From the NCBI GenBank assembly GCA_039805565.1, contig JBDLTZ010000052.1:1-12207 (forward strand): a stretch of DNA of 12,207 bases, read 5' to 3'. Positions 5,858 through 12,207 of the stretch are shown piece by piece. Under the pieces are notes generated by a model that was not told the DNA's origin, did not search any database, and was given only the letters and a program-made list of their open reading frames with translations. Source of the DNA: CALJIC01 sp039805565 (GTDB lineage Bacteria; Chloroflexota; Chloroflexia; Chloroflexales; Roseiflexaceae). The stretch's first letter is position 1; every line of letters starts with the position of its first letter. The translations under genes were made by a program, and so were the position numbers.

Positions 5858-5945
5858 CGGGGGCTGCGCCCCCGGTCCCCCGCTGCTGCCTGCGCTGTCC
5901 AATGACTTCGGGGGCTGCGCCCCCGCTCCCCACTGCTGCCTGCGC
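5858..5945. repeat. Duplicated REP-like GC hairpin element
   Basis: GGGGGCTGCGCCCCC (6-bp stem, TGC loop) occurs at 5859-5873 and again at 5910-5924. Similarity extends downstream of each copy (CTGCTGCCTGCGC in both), giving a direct repeat of about 51-bp period. It is non-coding, lies between divergent genes, and has the size and shape of REP/BIME-type dispersed elements; whether it recurs elsewhere in the genome cannot be seen here. In the remainder of the 5801-6104 gap only the flanking promoters are recognised. Confidence 0.75.
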
Positions 5946-6030
5946 CCACCCAATCCAGGTTCTGCTGCATGTACGCGCCCTATGTGCCGCAGGTGCGCCG
6001 ATGGGATGAGAGGATGCTTAGCGTTCGTGC

Positions 6031-6059
6031 GCGACACCGCCGAGAAGAGGCGCTACAAT
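6031..6059 (+). promoter_or_regulatory. Probable promoter of the cupin–aldehyde dehydrogenase operon
   Basis: GCGACA (6031-6036, 4/6 to TTGACA), 17-bp spacer and TACAAT (6054-6059, 5/6 to TATAAT) predict a start near 6066 and a leader of about 40 nt carrying the GGGAGGA ribosome-binding site. Confidence 0.5.
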
Positions 6060-6104
6060 AACGCCCTGTATCTGTCTTCGCGTACTCATCAGAGGGAGGA
6101 GCCG

Positions 6105-6509
6105 ATGGCCGACACACCGACGTGCCGCGTCGTCCGGAGCGACGGCACCTACGCCGGGAAGCAGGGGCTCACGTACTTCGCGGGGATCTCCGCCGAGAGC
6201 GTGGGCGCGGCAGGGATCTGCATGCACATGCTGCGCCTGCCGCCGGGAGCCAGGGCCAATCCGCACCTCCACGAGCGCCACGAGACCGCGATCTACGTGC
6301 TGAGCGGCGAGGCCGGCATGTGGTACGGCGACCGCCTCGAGCAGCACCTGGTGGTGCGGGCGGGCGAGTACCTCTACATCCCCGCCGGCGTGCCGCACCA
6401 GCCGTACAACGATACGGCCCAGGAGTGCGTGGCCGTCCTCGCGCGCACCGACCCCAACGAGCAGGAGAGCGTGGTGCTTCTCCCTGACCTCGACAAGCTG
6501 CGCTGCTGA
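6105..6509 (+). CDS. Small single-domain cupin protein
   Basis: 134 aa, about one cupin barrel. Motif 1 is present as H-L-H-E-R-H-E (metal ligands His-x-His and Glu) within ANPHLHERHETAIYVLSG. Motif 2 is an exact match to the family pattern, GEYLYIPAGVPHQPYN, giving the fourth ligand His. The four-residue set suggests a bound divalent metal. Such small cupins are isomerases, dioxygenases or sugar-binding/sensing proteins; the substrate is not identifiable. The start is the ATG preceded by GGGAGGA, and an upstream in-frame extension is rejected because it reads through the divergent promoter region and has no cupin character. The stop is 16 bp from the aldehyde dehydrogenase start, implying co-transcription and a shared substrate or pathway. 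Confidence 0.9.
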   Translation: MADTPTCRVVRSDGTYAGKQGLTYFAGISAESVGAAGICMHMLRLPPGARANPHLHERHETAIYVLSGEAGMWYGDRLEQHLVVRAGEYLYIPAGVPHQPYNDTAQECVAVLARTDPNEQESVVLLPDLDKLRC

Positions 6510-6525
6510 GAAAGGAAGCACATCG

Positions 6526-7953
6526 ATGAGCGACGTACCCGAGGAGCTGTTCCACCTGGCCGGCGAACGCCGCACAGGCCAGCCGTACACCGTCGCCTGC
6601 CCCTACGACGGCGCCCCGGTGGCAACGGTCCACCGCGCCGGACCCGAGGACCTCGAGCAGGCCATCCAGGCCGCCGTGCGCGCCTTCGAGGTCACGCGAC
6701 GCACACCGCTGCACGCGCGCGCCGCGGCCCTGCGGAGGGTCAGCGCGACCCTCGCTGCCCGCTCTGAGGAGCTGGCGCGCACCATCGCGCTCGAGGCCGG
6801 CAAGCCGATCAAGCAGGCGCGGGCCGAGGTCGCGCGCAGCGTCAGCACCTTCGCCGCCGCCGCGGATGAGGCCACCCACCCCCACGACGAGGCGCTGCGG
6901 CTGGACGCCACGCCAGGCGGTGAGGGGCGCCAGGCGATCGTGCGGCGCTTCGCGATCGGCCCGGTGGCCGCGATCTCGCCCTTCAACTTTCCGCTGAACC
7001 TCGTGGCCCACAAGCTAGCCCCGGCGATCGCCGCCGGCTGCCCGGTGGTGCTCAAGCCCGCCTCGCAGACGCCGCTCTCGGCGCTGAAGCTGGCCGCGAT
7101 CATCGCCGAGTCCGGCTGGCCGCCCGAGGCCCTCAGCGTACTGCCGCTCAGCAGCCGCGACGCCGGGCCGCTGGTGGAGGACGAGCGCTTCGGGCTGCTG
7201 ACCTTCACCGGCTCACCCGCCGTAGGCTGGGACATGAAGCGCCGCGCGGGGCGCAAGCGCGTGACGCTGGAGCTCGGCGGCAACGCCGGCTGCATCGTCC
7301 ACGAGGACGCCGACCTGGCCTTCGCGGCCGAGCGCTGCGTGATGGGCGCCTTCTCCTACGCCGGCCAGAGCTGCATTAGCCTCCAGCGCCTCTTCGTCCA
7401 CCGCGCGGTGTACGACCGCTTCATGGGGCTGTTCGTGCCGAAGGTACGCGCGCTGAAGGTCGGCCACCCGCTGGACGAGGCCACCGACCTCGGCTCGCTG
7501 ATCAGCCCCGGCGACGGGGAGCGCGTGGGCGCGTGGCTGGAGGAGGCTCGCACCGCGGGCGCCGAGTGTACGGTGGGGGGCGGCGTGCGCGGCGGCGTGG
7601 TCGAACCAACCGTGGTGGTGCGGGCGGGGCCGGAGCTGCGCGTCAACAGCCAGGAGATCTTCGCGCCGGTGGTCACGGTCCAGCCCTACGACGACTTCGG
7701 ACAGGCGCTGGTGGCGGTGAACGACAGCGACTTCGGCCTCCAGGCGGGGGTGTTCACACGCGATGTGGGACGCATCTACCAGGCTTTCGAGGCGCTCGAG
7801 GTGGGCGGGGTGATCGCCAACGATGTGCCGACCTGGCGCATCGACCCGATGCCATATGGCGGCGTCAAGCAGTCGGGCTTCGGCCGCGAGGGGCTGCGCT
7901 ACGCGATCGAGGAGATGACCGAGCCGAAACTGCTCGTCATCAACTTGGGGTAG
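6526..7953 (+). CDS. NAD(P)-dependent aldehyde dehydrogenase
   Basis: 475 aa ALDH-superfamily enzyme that oxidises an aldehyde to a carboxylate, probably as a cytoplasmic tetramer. All key residues are present with the correct family spacing: N154 (ISPFNFP), K177 (KPAS), TFTGS, general base E249 (LELGG), nucleophile C283 (GQSCIS, 34 residues after E249), and EIFAPVV. Ser follows KPA where strict NAD enzymes often have Glu, so NADP use is possible. The overall style (YAGQSCISLQR, MPYGGVKQSGFGREG) resembles the lactaldehyde / non-phosphorylating glyceraldehyde-3-phosphate / phosphonoacetaldehyde dehydrogenase branch, but the substrate is uncertain. AAAGGA lies 9-12 nt before the ATG. It is the second gene of an operon with the cupin and ends in TAG immediately followed by a heptad repeat array. 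Confidence 0.95.
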   Translation: MSDVPEELFHLAGERRTGQPYTVACPYDGAPVATVHRAGPEDLEQAIQAAVRAFEVTRRTPLHARAAALRRVSATLAARSEELARTIALEAGKPIKQARAEVARSVSTFAAAADEATHPHDEALRLDATPGGEGRQAIVRRFAIGPVAAISPFNFPLNLVAHKLAPAIAAGCPVVLKPASQTPLSALKLAAIIAESGWPPEALSVLPLSSRDAGPLVEDERFGLLTFTGSPAVGWDMKRRAGRKRVTLELGGNAGCIVHEDADLAFAAERCVMGAFSYAGQSCISLQRLFVHRAVYDRFMGLFVPKVRALKVGHPLDEATDLGSLISPGDGERVGAWLEEARTAGAECTVGGGVRGGVVEPTVVVRAGPELRVNSQEIFAPVVTVQPYDDFGQALVAVNDSDFGLQAGVFTRDVGRIYQAFEALEVGGVIANDVPTWRIDPMPYGGVKQSGFGREGLRYAIEEMTEPKLLVINLG

Positions 7954-8045
7954 TGCTGAGTGCTGAGTACTGAGTGCTGAGAGGACTGCATCGATACTCA
8001 GCACTCACGCCTCAAGACTCACGCCTCAAGACTCAACGCTCGCTA
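7954..8045. repeat. Inverted heptanucleotide-repeat array between convergent genes
   Basis: Four units (TGCTGAG, TGCTGAG, TACTGAG, TGCTGAG; 7954-7981) start directly after the dehydrogenase stop. After a 15-nt spacer come in-phase units CTCAGCA, CTCACGC, CTCAAGA, CTCACGC, CTCAAGA, CTCAACG (7997-8038), and CTCGCTA (8039-8045) contains the stop codon of the minus-strand peptidase gene. The 14-mer CTCACGCCTCAAGA is itself tandemly duplicated. A perfect 11-bp stem forms between 7971-7981 and 7997-8007. It may act as a shared 3' boundary for both genes. Confidence 0.88.
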
Positions 8046-9044
8046 CTGGCGCACCCACGCCCGCCACTCGTCGGCCAGCACGTCGAGTGGTTTGCCCAGC
8101 ACGCCTTCGTAGTCGGCCGAGCCTGGCTCGCGGCTGGAGCTGCTCCGGTAGAGCGCATCGATCTTCTCCAGGCCATAGTTCGACACCAGGAAATCGAAGA
8201 ACGAGGCCCACAGCTCGTAGGCGTTGTCCGAGCCGTAGCGCGTGATGCCGAGCAGCCGCAGCGGGACGCCGGCGGCCTCGATCTGCCGCGCCCGGCCGCG
8301 CCAGTGGGGGGCGCCATAGCGCGCCAGCCACAGGTCGCCGGTGATCCAGGTGGCCATGCCCTCGAGCAGGATGATATCGGCGCGCTTCTGGGCGGCTGTG
8401 CCGTAGCGCCGGGCCTGGAGGTGGTGCGCCAGCTCGTGCGCCACGATCACCGCCGCACGGTCAATGTCCTCGTGGGGGCGGTAGTAGATCTCGGCGCGCC
8501 CCTCCTCGGTGTAAGCCACCCCGCGCGTGCCCCGGTCGGGGGCCATCGCCGGCCGGTAGAACGCCACCGAGACGCGCTGGTCGAGCGTGGTCCCAAAGCG
8601 CCACTCGTTCTGCCGCAGGTAGGACTCGAGACGTGGGGCGATCGCCGCCACCTGCTCGGCGCTGAAGGTCTTCAGCCCCACGTACAGGTCCAGCCGCTCG
8701 GTCTGGGTCACGAGCGTGCCGCGCATCCACGGCCCGCTCCCGGGGAGGTGCGCCGGGACCGGGTTGGGCAGCACACCCGCGGCGGCGGCCAGATTCGTCA
8801 CAAGGACCGGTGGCGGAGCGGCGACCACCGCAGCGACCCTGAGCATAGCGGCGCCAGGGTCGCTTGCGCCGGCAGACGCGTTGGGAGGCAACTGCGACAC
8901 AGAGCGTGGCCCGAACTGGAACATGTCGAGGCGGGGGAAGGGAGAGGCAGCAGCCCGCCGCGCGGGCAAGGGCGCCGCACTCGTCAGGCTAAGTGCGAGC
9001 ACGAGTACAATCAGTGCGAGGCACTGAGAGGTGATGCGCGACAT
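8043..9044 (-). CDS. Secreted HExxH metallopeptidase-like protein (peptidase MA-like)
   Basis: 333 aa from the ATG at 9044. That start places a classic signal peptide at the very N-terminus (MSRI, then the hydrophobic core CLALIVLVLALSLTSA), so the protein is probably exported or lipid-free periplasmic/cell-surface. A gluzincin-type zinc site is visible: H203-E204-L-A-H207, with E228 in LEGMATW about 20 residues on as the likely third ligand, the arrangement of peptidase MA-superfamily proteins. The segment before it (YVGLKTFSAEQV..., VSVAFYRPA, GVAYTEEGRAEIYYRP) fits the same family. The substrate is unknown. No good Shine-Dalgarno precedes the start; an upstream ATG (9095) is also poor and would bury the signal sequence. 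The stop codon lies in the flanking heptad array. Confidence 0.82.
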   Translation of the reverse strand: MSRITSQCLALIVLVLALSLTSAAPLPARRAAASPFPRLDMFQFGPRSVSQLPPNASAGASDPGAAMLRVAAVVAAPPPVLVTNLAAAAGVLPNPVPAHLPGSGPWMRGTLVTQTERLDLYVGLKTFSAEQVAAIAPRLESYLRQNEWRFGTTLDQRVSVAFYRPAMAPDRGTRGVAYTEEGRAEIYYRPHEDIDRAAVIVAHELAHHLQARRYGTAAQKRADIILLEGMATWITGDLWLARYGAPHWRGRARQIEAAGVPLRLLGITRYGSDNAYELWASFFDFLVSNYGLEKIDALYRSSSSREPGSADYEGVLGKPLDVLADEWRAWVRQ

Positions 9045-9146
9045 GGCGTCTCGTTGCAGGATCTGAGCTCGTAACCGTCCAGTGGCGACGTGCATGGTCG
9101 CCAAAACCCTGCGGTAGTCTATCGGAGTACATCGCGTACCTGACTG

Positions 9147-9176
9147 CATGTACCACAGGGCACAGAGATCTGTCAA
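9147..9176 (-). promoter_or_regulatory. Possible promoter of the HExxH protein gene
   Basis: On the minus strand a perfect TTGACA (9176-9171) is followed, 18 bp on, by TACATG (9152-9147) with an upstream TG that could act as an extended -10. The -10 match is poor. It lies in the 151-bp gap after the molybdopterin-binding gene, giving a leader of about 95 nt. Confidence 0.35.
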
Positions 9177-9195
9177 GTTTCGGTTAATTCGCCCC

Positions 9196-10182
9196 TTACG
9201 CCAGCAGCCCGCCGTACCCGAGTACAACGATATCGCGCCGGGAGACACGCTCGCCGGTGAGCAACCGCGGGAGCAGCAGATCCACGATGTTGGTGTCGCG
9301 CGAGCGGACGCAGCCGGGTGCGCCGAGCACCGGGGTGAACGCCTCACGCTCCTCGATGTAGGCCAGCAGCAGCAAATTACCCGGCTCCACCGGGGCGCCG
9401 TAGTGCTCCACCCGCCCGCCCGCCAGCCGGATTCCCTGCGGCGTCACGTCGTCGCGGTCCATGATCGAGGTCTCGCCGGCCACGATCAGCAACTCGCCGC
9501 CGCCGTCGCGCAAGGAGCGCAGCGCCGCCGCCACCGCCTGCTCGTCCGGCGGCACGTAGCGCACGCCGGTCACTCGTGAGCCGAGCTCGGACACGCGCCC
9601 CTCGATCGCGGGGTAGACACCGCGCTCGATCCGCTTGCGGGCGGCCTCGCTCCCCACCAGCACCACGCCCACGGCCATCGGGCGCAGCGGACGGAGTGCC
9701 ACCAGGGGCCCCACGGCGCGCGCGCGCTCCTCCGCCATCGCCAGCGCCTCCTCCGCCACGGCGAACGGGATGACCTTGATCGTCGCGACTCGGCGCCGGG
9801 CCCGCACCAGCGTGTGCCCCGGCAGCGTCGCCACCGTCAGGCCATCCACCTCGTTCACCGCCAGCAGCGCCGCGGCGTCCACCTCCAGCACGCCGTCGGC
9901 CTCGGCAAGTAGATTCACCCGGCTGTGGACGGCGGCCGTGGCGCGCACGCCCGGCCCGCAGGCCGCCTCGGCCAGCCGGCGCGCCGCCTCGTCCTCGTGG
10001 ACGTCGCCGGGCTCGAGGATGGCCACGCGCACCTCGGCCACGCCCAGCTCGCGCAGGCGCGCCAGGTCCTCGGCCGTCAGGCGGCGGCCCTTGGCCAACG
10101 CCTTGCGCCCCTCGGCATCGGCGATGTTGTGGCGCAGGATGTGGCCGCCGGCCACCCCGACTGGCAATGTCGCGAGGTGCAT
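9196..10182 (-). CDS. Molybdopterin-binding protein (MoeA/MoaB-like domain)
   Basis: 328 aa. The C-terminal half (about 165-320) has the molybdopterin-binding MoCF fold signatures: VGVVLVGSE at its start, the loop IVAGETSIMDRDDVTPQGI that corresponds to the GGTS...DVTP motif of MoaB/MoeA, and a late VLGAPGC. The N-terminal half resembles the MoeA-type segment (GGHILRHNIADAEGRKALAKGRRLTAEDLARLRELGV). It is shorter than full MoeA and longer than MoaB. Family members bind molybdopterin or its adenylylated form during cofactor maturation. The start has AAAGGG inside the end of the preceding mocA-like gene, three bases from its stop, so translation is probably coupled. The MocA-like neighbour suggests that they serve the same molybdoenzyme, for example a xanthine dehydrogenase-family enzyme; that is inference. 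Confidence 0.85.
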   Translation of the reverse strand: MHLATLPVGVAGGHILRHNIADAEGRKALAKGRRLTAEDLARLRELGVAEVRVAILEPGDVHEDEAARRLAEAACGPGVRATAAVHSRVNLLAEADGVLEVDAAALLAVNEVDGLTVATLPGHTLVRARRRVATIKVIPFAVAEEALAMAEERARAVGPLVALRPLRPMAVGVVLVGSEAARKRIERGVYPAIEGRVSELGSRVTGVRYVPPDEQAVAAALRSLRDGGGELLIVAGETSIMDRDDVTPQGIRLAGGRVEHYGAPVEPGNLLLLAYIEEREAFTPVLGAPGCVRSRDTNIVDLLLPRLLTGERVSRRDIVVLGYGGLLA

Positions 10183-10185
10183 AGC

Positions 10186-10782
10186 TCACCCTTTCAGCAG
10201 CCGCTCATACTCCTCTGGCGTGTCGATGTCGGCCAGCGGCCGGTCGTCGTCGAAGAGCACCTGCCGCACCCGCGACGAGTCGGACGCGATCACGGCGCGG
10301 GCGCCCTTGTCCCCCGTCACCGCCAGCAGCTCAGGGAGCACCACCCGGCCAAACAGCACCGGGTTGCCGCGCACGCCGCGGTACACCGGCGCCACGATCG
10401 GGCCGCCGCCCGCGCGCCACTCGCCCGCAAGCGCGGCGATGATCGCGGCAGTGACGAACGGCTGGTCGGCCAGCAGCACCACCGCAGCGGCGACCTCCGG
10501 GTCAAGCGCGGCCACCCCGGCCCGCAGCGAGGCGCTCTGCCCGGCCGAATAGTCCGGGCAGGGCACGATCTCCACCGGCAGACCCTCGAGCGCGGCCGCC
10601 ACCTCGGCGCCGGCCGCGCCCACCACCACCAGCACAGGCCACAGTCCGGCGGCCACGGCTTGCTCGACGACCACACGTACCAGCGGCCGTCCGCCCCAGT
10701 CGAGCAGCTGCTTCGGCCGCCCCATGCGCGAGGCTGACCCGGCGGCGAGGATGATACCGGCGATGGGGGCAGGTTCGTTCAT
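10186..10782 (-). CDS. mocA: MocA-like molybdenum cofactor cytidylyltransferase (NTP transferase family)
   Basis: 198 aa, MobA-like nucleotidyltransferase fold. Visible motifs are the nucleotide-binding LAAGSASRMGRPKQLL near the N-terminus, LLADQPF (metal/nucleotide Asp), the GNPVLF loop, and GDKGAR, the set typical of MocA-type enzymes that attach CMP to Mo-molybdopterin for insertion into xanthine dehydrogenase-family hydroxylases. The very similar MobA (GMP) is disfavoured by the GNPVLF and GDKGAR motifs, but nucleotide specificity was not tested. The ATG at 10782 overlaps the preceding stop as ATGA; longer in-frame starts inside the membrane-protein gene add a basic, non-conserved tail and are rejected. 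It sits directly before the molybdopterin-binding gene. Confidence 0.85.
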   Translation of the reverse strand: MNEPAPIAGIILAAGSASRMGRPKQLLDWGGRPLVRVVVEQAVAAGLWPVLVVVGAAGAEVAAALEGLPVEIVPCPDYSAGQSASLRAGVAALDPEVAAAVVLLADQPFVTAAIIAALAGEWRAGGGPIVAPVYRGVRGNPVLFGRVVLPELLAVTGDKGARAVIASDSSRVRQVLFDDDRPLADIDTPEEYERLLKG

Positions 10783-12207
10783 GGCGCTCTCTCCACACTC
10801 GACTCGCCCGGCTGGCGTCCGGCTGCCGGCCGGCGGGCCAGGGCCAGCGCGGCGTCGGCAGCCCACAGCACGCCGAGCGCCTGGAGCGCCGCGTTCACCG
10901 GCTGGAGCGGCAGGTAGTAGCGGTCCCAGTCAACCGGCAGCCACAGCCCAATCATCACATACGAGACCAGCACCCAGAGCGCGAGGGGGCCCCACGAGCG
11001 GCGCCACCACTCCCCCGGGTCGCGCGCCGCGAGCGCCAGCCGCAGGGCCCCCGCCAGCAGCAGGAGCTGGTCGCCGGGGAGCCCCGCGCGCCCCAGCGGC
11101 CCGTAGGTGCTGACGCTGTCCCACAGCGCGCGCACCTTGCCCTGCGGGATGCGCGGCGTCTCCAGCGAGAAGCCGCCGACGAACGCGTTGAACTTCTGCA
11201 TCTCGCGCACGCCGCCGAGCGGGTCGGGGTACAGGAAGGGGTTTGTAGCGAAGAACATTGCCCACGCCCACGCCCCGGCAACGCCGAGGCACGCAAGAGC
11301 CGCGAGCGGCGAGCGGCCGGACCGTAGCGCCAGCACAGCCTCCAGCGCGAGCGCCAGCACGGCCACGCCGAAGACCAGCCCGCCGTTGAGCTTCACGCCG
11401 GCCGCCAGCCCGCACGCAGCCCCCGTTGTGGCGGCGAGCAGAAACGCACGCTGCTGACCCGCGCGCAGTGCCCGCAGCGTCAGCAGCGTGCCGAGCAGCC
11501 CCAGCATGCTGAAGGCCAGCGCCGGCGCATCCACCATCGCACGCGCGCTCATCAGCGGCAGCAGCGACCCGCCCGCCATCAGGCCTGACGCCAGCAGACC
11601 GTGGCGCCGGTCCGAGACCAGCGTGACGACGCCGTAGAGTGCCAGGCAGCTCGCCACACCGAGCAGCGCCGAGGGGAGCCGCGCGGCGGCCAGCAGCCCT
11701 ACGTCGGCGATCGGCTCAGGGCTCACGTCGAGCTTCTCCTGATAGCCGGCAGCGTACAGCGACGCGCCGATCAGGTACTTGCCGACCTGCGGGTTGTAGT
11801 AGCCCCAGGTGTTGTAGTGCTCGCGCCAGAAGGGGCCGAAGAGGTCGCGCTCGATAAAGAATGTGTGGAACGCGCCGCTGCCCACCGTGGTCCACATCGG
11901 CTCGTCCTCGTGAGACGTGCGCGCGCCGCTCAGATCGGCCAGGAAGACGGGTAACAGCACGGCGGCCAGCGCGGTGCAGATCAGCAGGTCCGCCAGCGCC
12001 AGCCTGGGGCGCTCACGCGGCACGCCGACGTCCACAGGGGGCCATAGTGCCGCAGTTGCTGCCACAAGCCCGCCGAAGAGCAGCGCCGCGGCCGGGAGCG
12101 TGCAGCCGGGCTGCGTGAACAGCGCCTGCCCGGCTGCCGCCAGCAGCAGGCCAAGCGCGACCCGCCAGGAAGTGCGGGAGCGCCCACGGGCGACCTGCGC
12201 CGCCGCC
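10779..12207 (-). CDS. GT39-like polytopic membrane glycosyltransferase (5' end outside window)
   Basis: At least 475 codons are visible. An internal GTG at 12065 gives 428 aa, but the frame stays open to the right edge and those 47 extra codons encode two further hydrophobic helices (VALGLLLAAAGQALF and LPAAALLFGGLVAATAAL), so the true start is probably beyond the window. About ten or more membrane segments are present. The first large loop carries HEDEPMW, the acidic pair expected for GT39/PMT and ArnT-type lipid-phosphate-sugar glycosyltransferases, followed by YYNPQVGKYLIG, which matches the HPPLG-type loop region. Such enzymes transfer sugar from a polyprenyl-phosphate donor outside the membrane. 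It is translationally coupled to the mocA-like gene by ATGA overlap, with no obvious functional link. Confidence 0.78.
   Translation of the reverse strand, partial: AAAQVARGRSRTSWRVALGLLLAAAGQALFTQPGCTLPAAALLFGGLVAATAALWPPVDVGVPRERPRLALADLLICTALAAVLLPVFLADLSGARTSHEDEPMWTTVGSGAFHTFFIERDLFGPFWREHYNTWGYYNPQVGKYLIGASLYAAGYQEKLDVSPEPIADVGLLAAARLPSALLGVASCLALYGVVTLVSDRRHGLLASGLMAGGSLLPLMSARAMVDAPALAFSMLGLLGTLLTLRALRAGQQRAFLLAATTGAACGLAAGVKLNGGLVFGVAVLALALEAVLALRSGRSPLAALACLGVAGAWAWAMFFATNPFLYPDPLGGVREMQKFNAFVGGFSLETPRIPQGKVRALWDSVSTYGPLGRAGLPGDQLLLLAGALRLALAARDPGEWWRRSWGPLALWVLVSYVMIGLWLPVDWDRYYLPLQPVNAALQALGVLWAADAALALARRPAAGRQPGESSVERAP

Noticed and set aside
5559..6104. Upstream in-frame extension of the cupin gene
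   Set aside because: It reads antisense through the TPR/zinc-finger gene and across the divergent promoter and REP-like repeats; the cupin domain and a strong ribosome-binding site both point to the ATG at 6105.
7974..9074. Long open frame on the plus strand opposite the HExxH gene
   Set aside because: It begins in the heptad repeats and has His/Arg/Gly-rich shadow composition, while the minus strand has a complete zinc site and signal peptide.
9045..9347. N-terminal extension of the HExxH protein
   Set aside because: It overlaps the end of the molybdopterin-binding gene, is rich in Arg/Cys/Ser without conserved character, and would bury the signal peptide.
9635..10552. Long plus-strand open frame opposite the molybdenum-cofactor genes
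   Set aside because: Ser/Thr/Arg/Ala-rich shadow composition; the minus strand carries recognisable MocA and MoCF motifs.
10783..10866. N-terminal extension of the mocA-like gene
   Set aside because: It lies wholly within the preceding gene, adds an Arg/Gly/Pro-rich tail before the nucleotide-binding motif, and conflicts with the ATGA overlap start.

Overview
The window is high-GC (by eye roughly two-thirds G+C) bacterial chromosome. The most likely source is a member of the Chloroflexota, perhaps near Roseiflexus/Chloroflexus. That placement is inference: it rests on the mix of genes (a DnaA with an expanded Gly/Asn/Ser linker, a TPR–zinc-finger–membrane protein, a GT39-like membrane protein) and on the repeat-rich intergenic style, not on a marker search. 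There are ten well-supported protein-coding genes. The window opens in the last codons of an upstream gene and runs out of its right edge inside a membrane-protein gene. No rRNA, tRNA, CRISPR array, insertion sequence or phage gene was seen.

Left part (1-2563): scpB (chromosome condensation) is followed by a 420-bp non-coding stretch and then dnaA. The non-coding stretch looks like the replication origin. It has one perfect DnaA box (TTATCCACA, 743-751), at least four one-mismatch boxes at 602-663, an AT-rich stretch near 812-860, and a good sigma70-type promoter (871-899) reading into dnaA. dnaN does not follow dnaA.

Middle (2564-7953): dnaA ends in a 28-bp-arm hairpin built from 7-bp repeats. 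Next come a protein with an unrecognised N-terminal half and a class II aldolase/adducin C-terminal half (own TTGACA promoter), a textbook intrinsic terminator, and an SDR oxidoreductase. A TPR/B-box-like finger/membrane protein faces the SDR on the minus strand. A repeat-bearing intergenic region follows, then a two-gene cupin–aldehyde dehydrogenase operon on the plus strand.

Right part (8043-12207, all minus): in transcription order, a GT39-like polytopic membrane protein (5' end outside the window), a MocA-like nucleotidyltransferase (ATGA overlap), a molybdopterin-binding MoeA/MoaB-like protein (3-bp gap), and, after a 151-bp gap with a possible promoter, a secreted HExxH metallopeptidase-like protein. 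The middle two suggest molybdenum-cofactor maturation for a molybdoenzyme encoded elsewhere.

The most unusual signal is a family of 7-bp repeats (TGCTGAG and its complement CTCAGCA, plus diverged CTCANNN forms). It occurs at three of the four mapped 3'-end junctions, abuts stop codons, and is arranged as inverted arrays that fold into hairpins. The fourth junction (aldolase/SDR) carries a conventional U-tract terminator. I found no clearly new multi-gene system; this repeat family is the best candidate for something undescribed.
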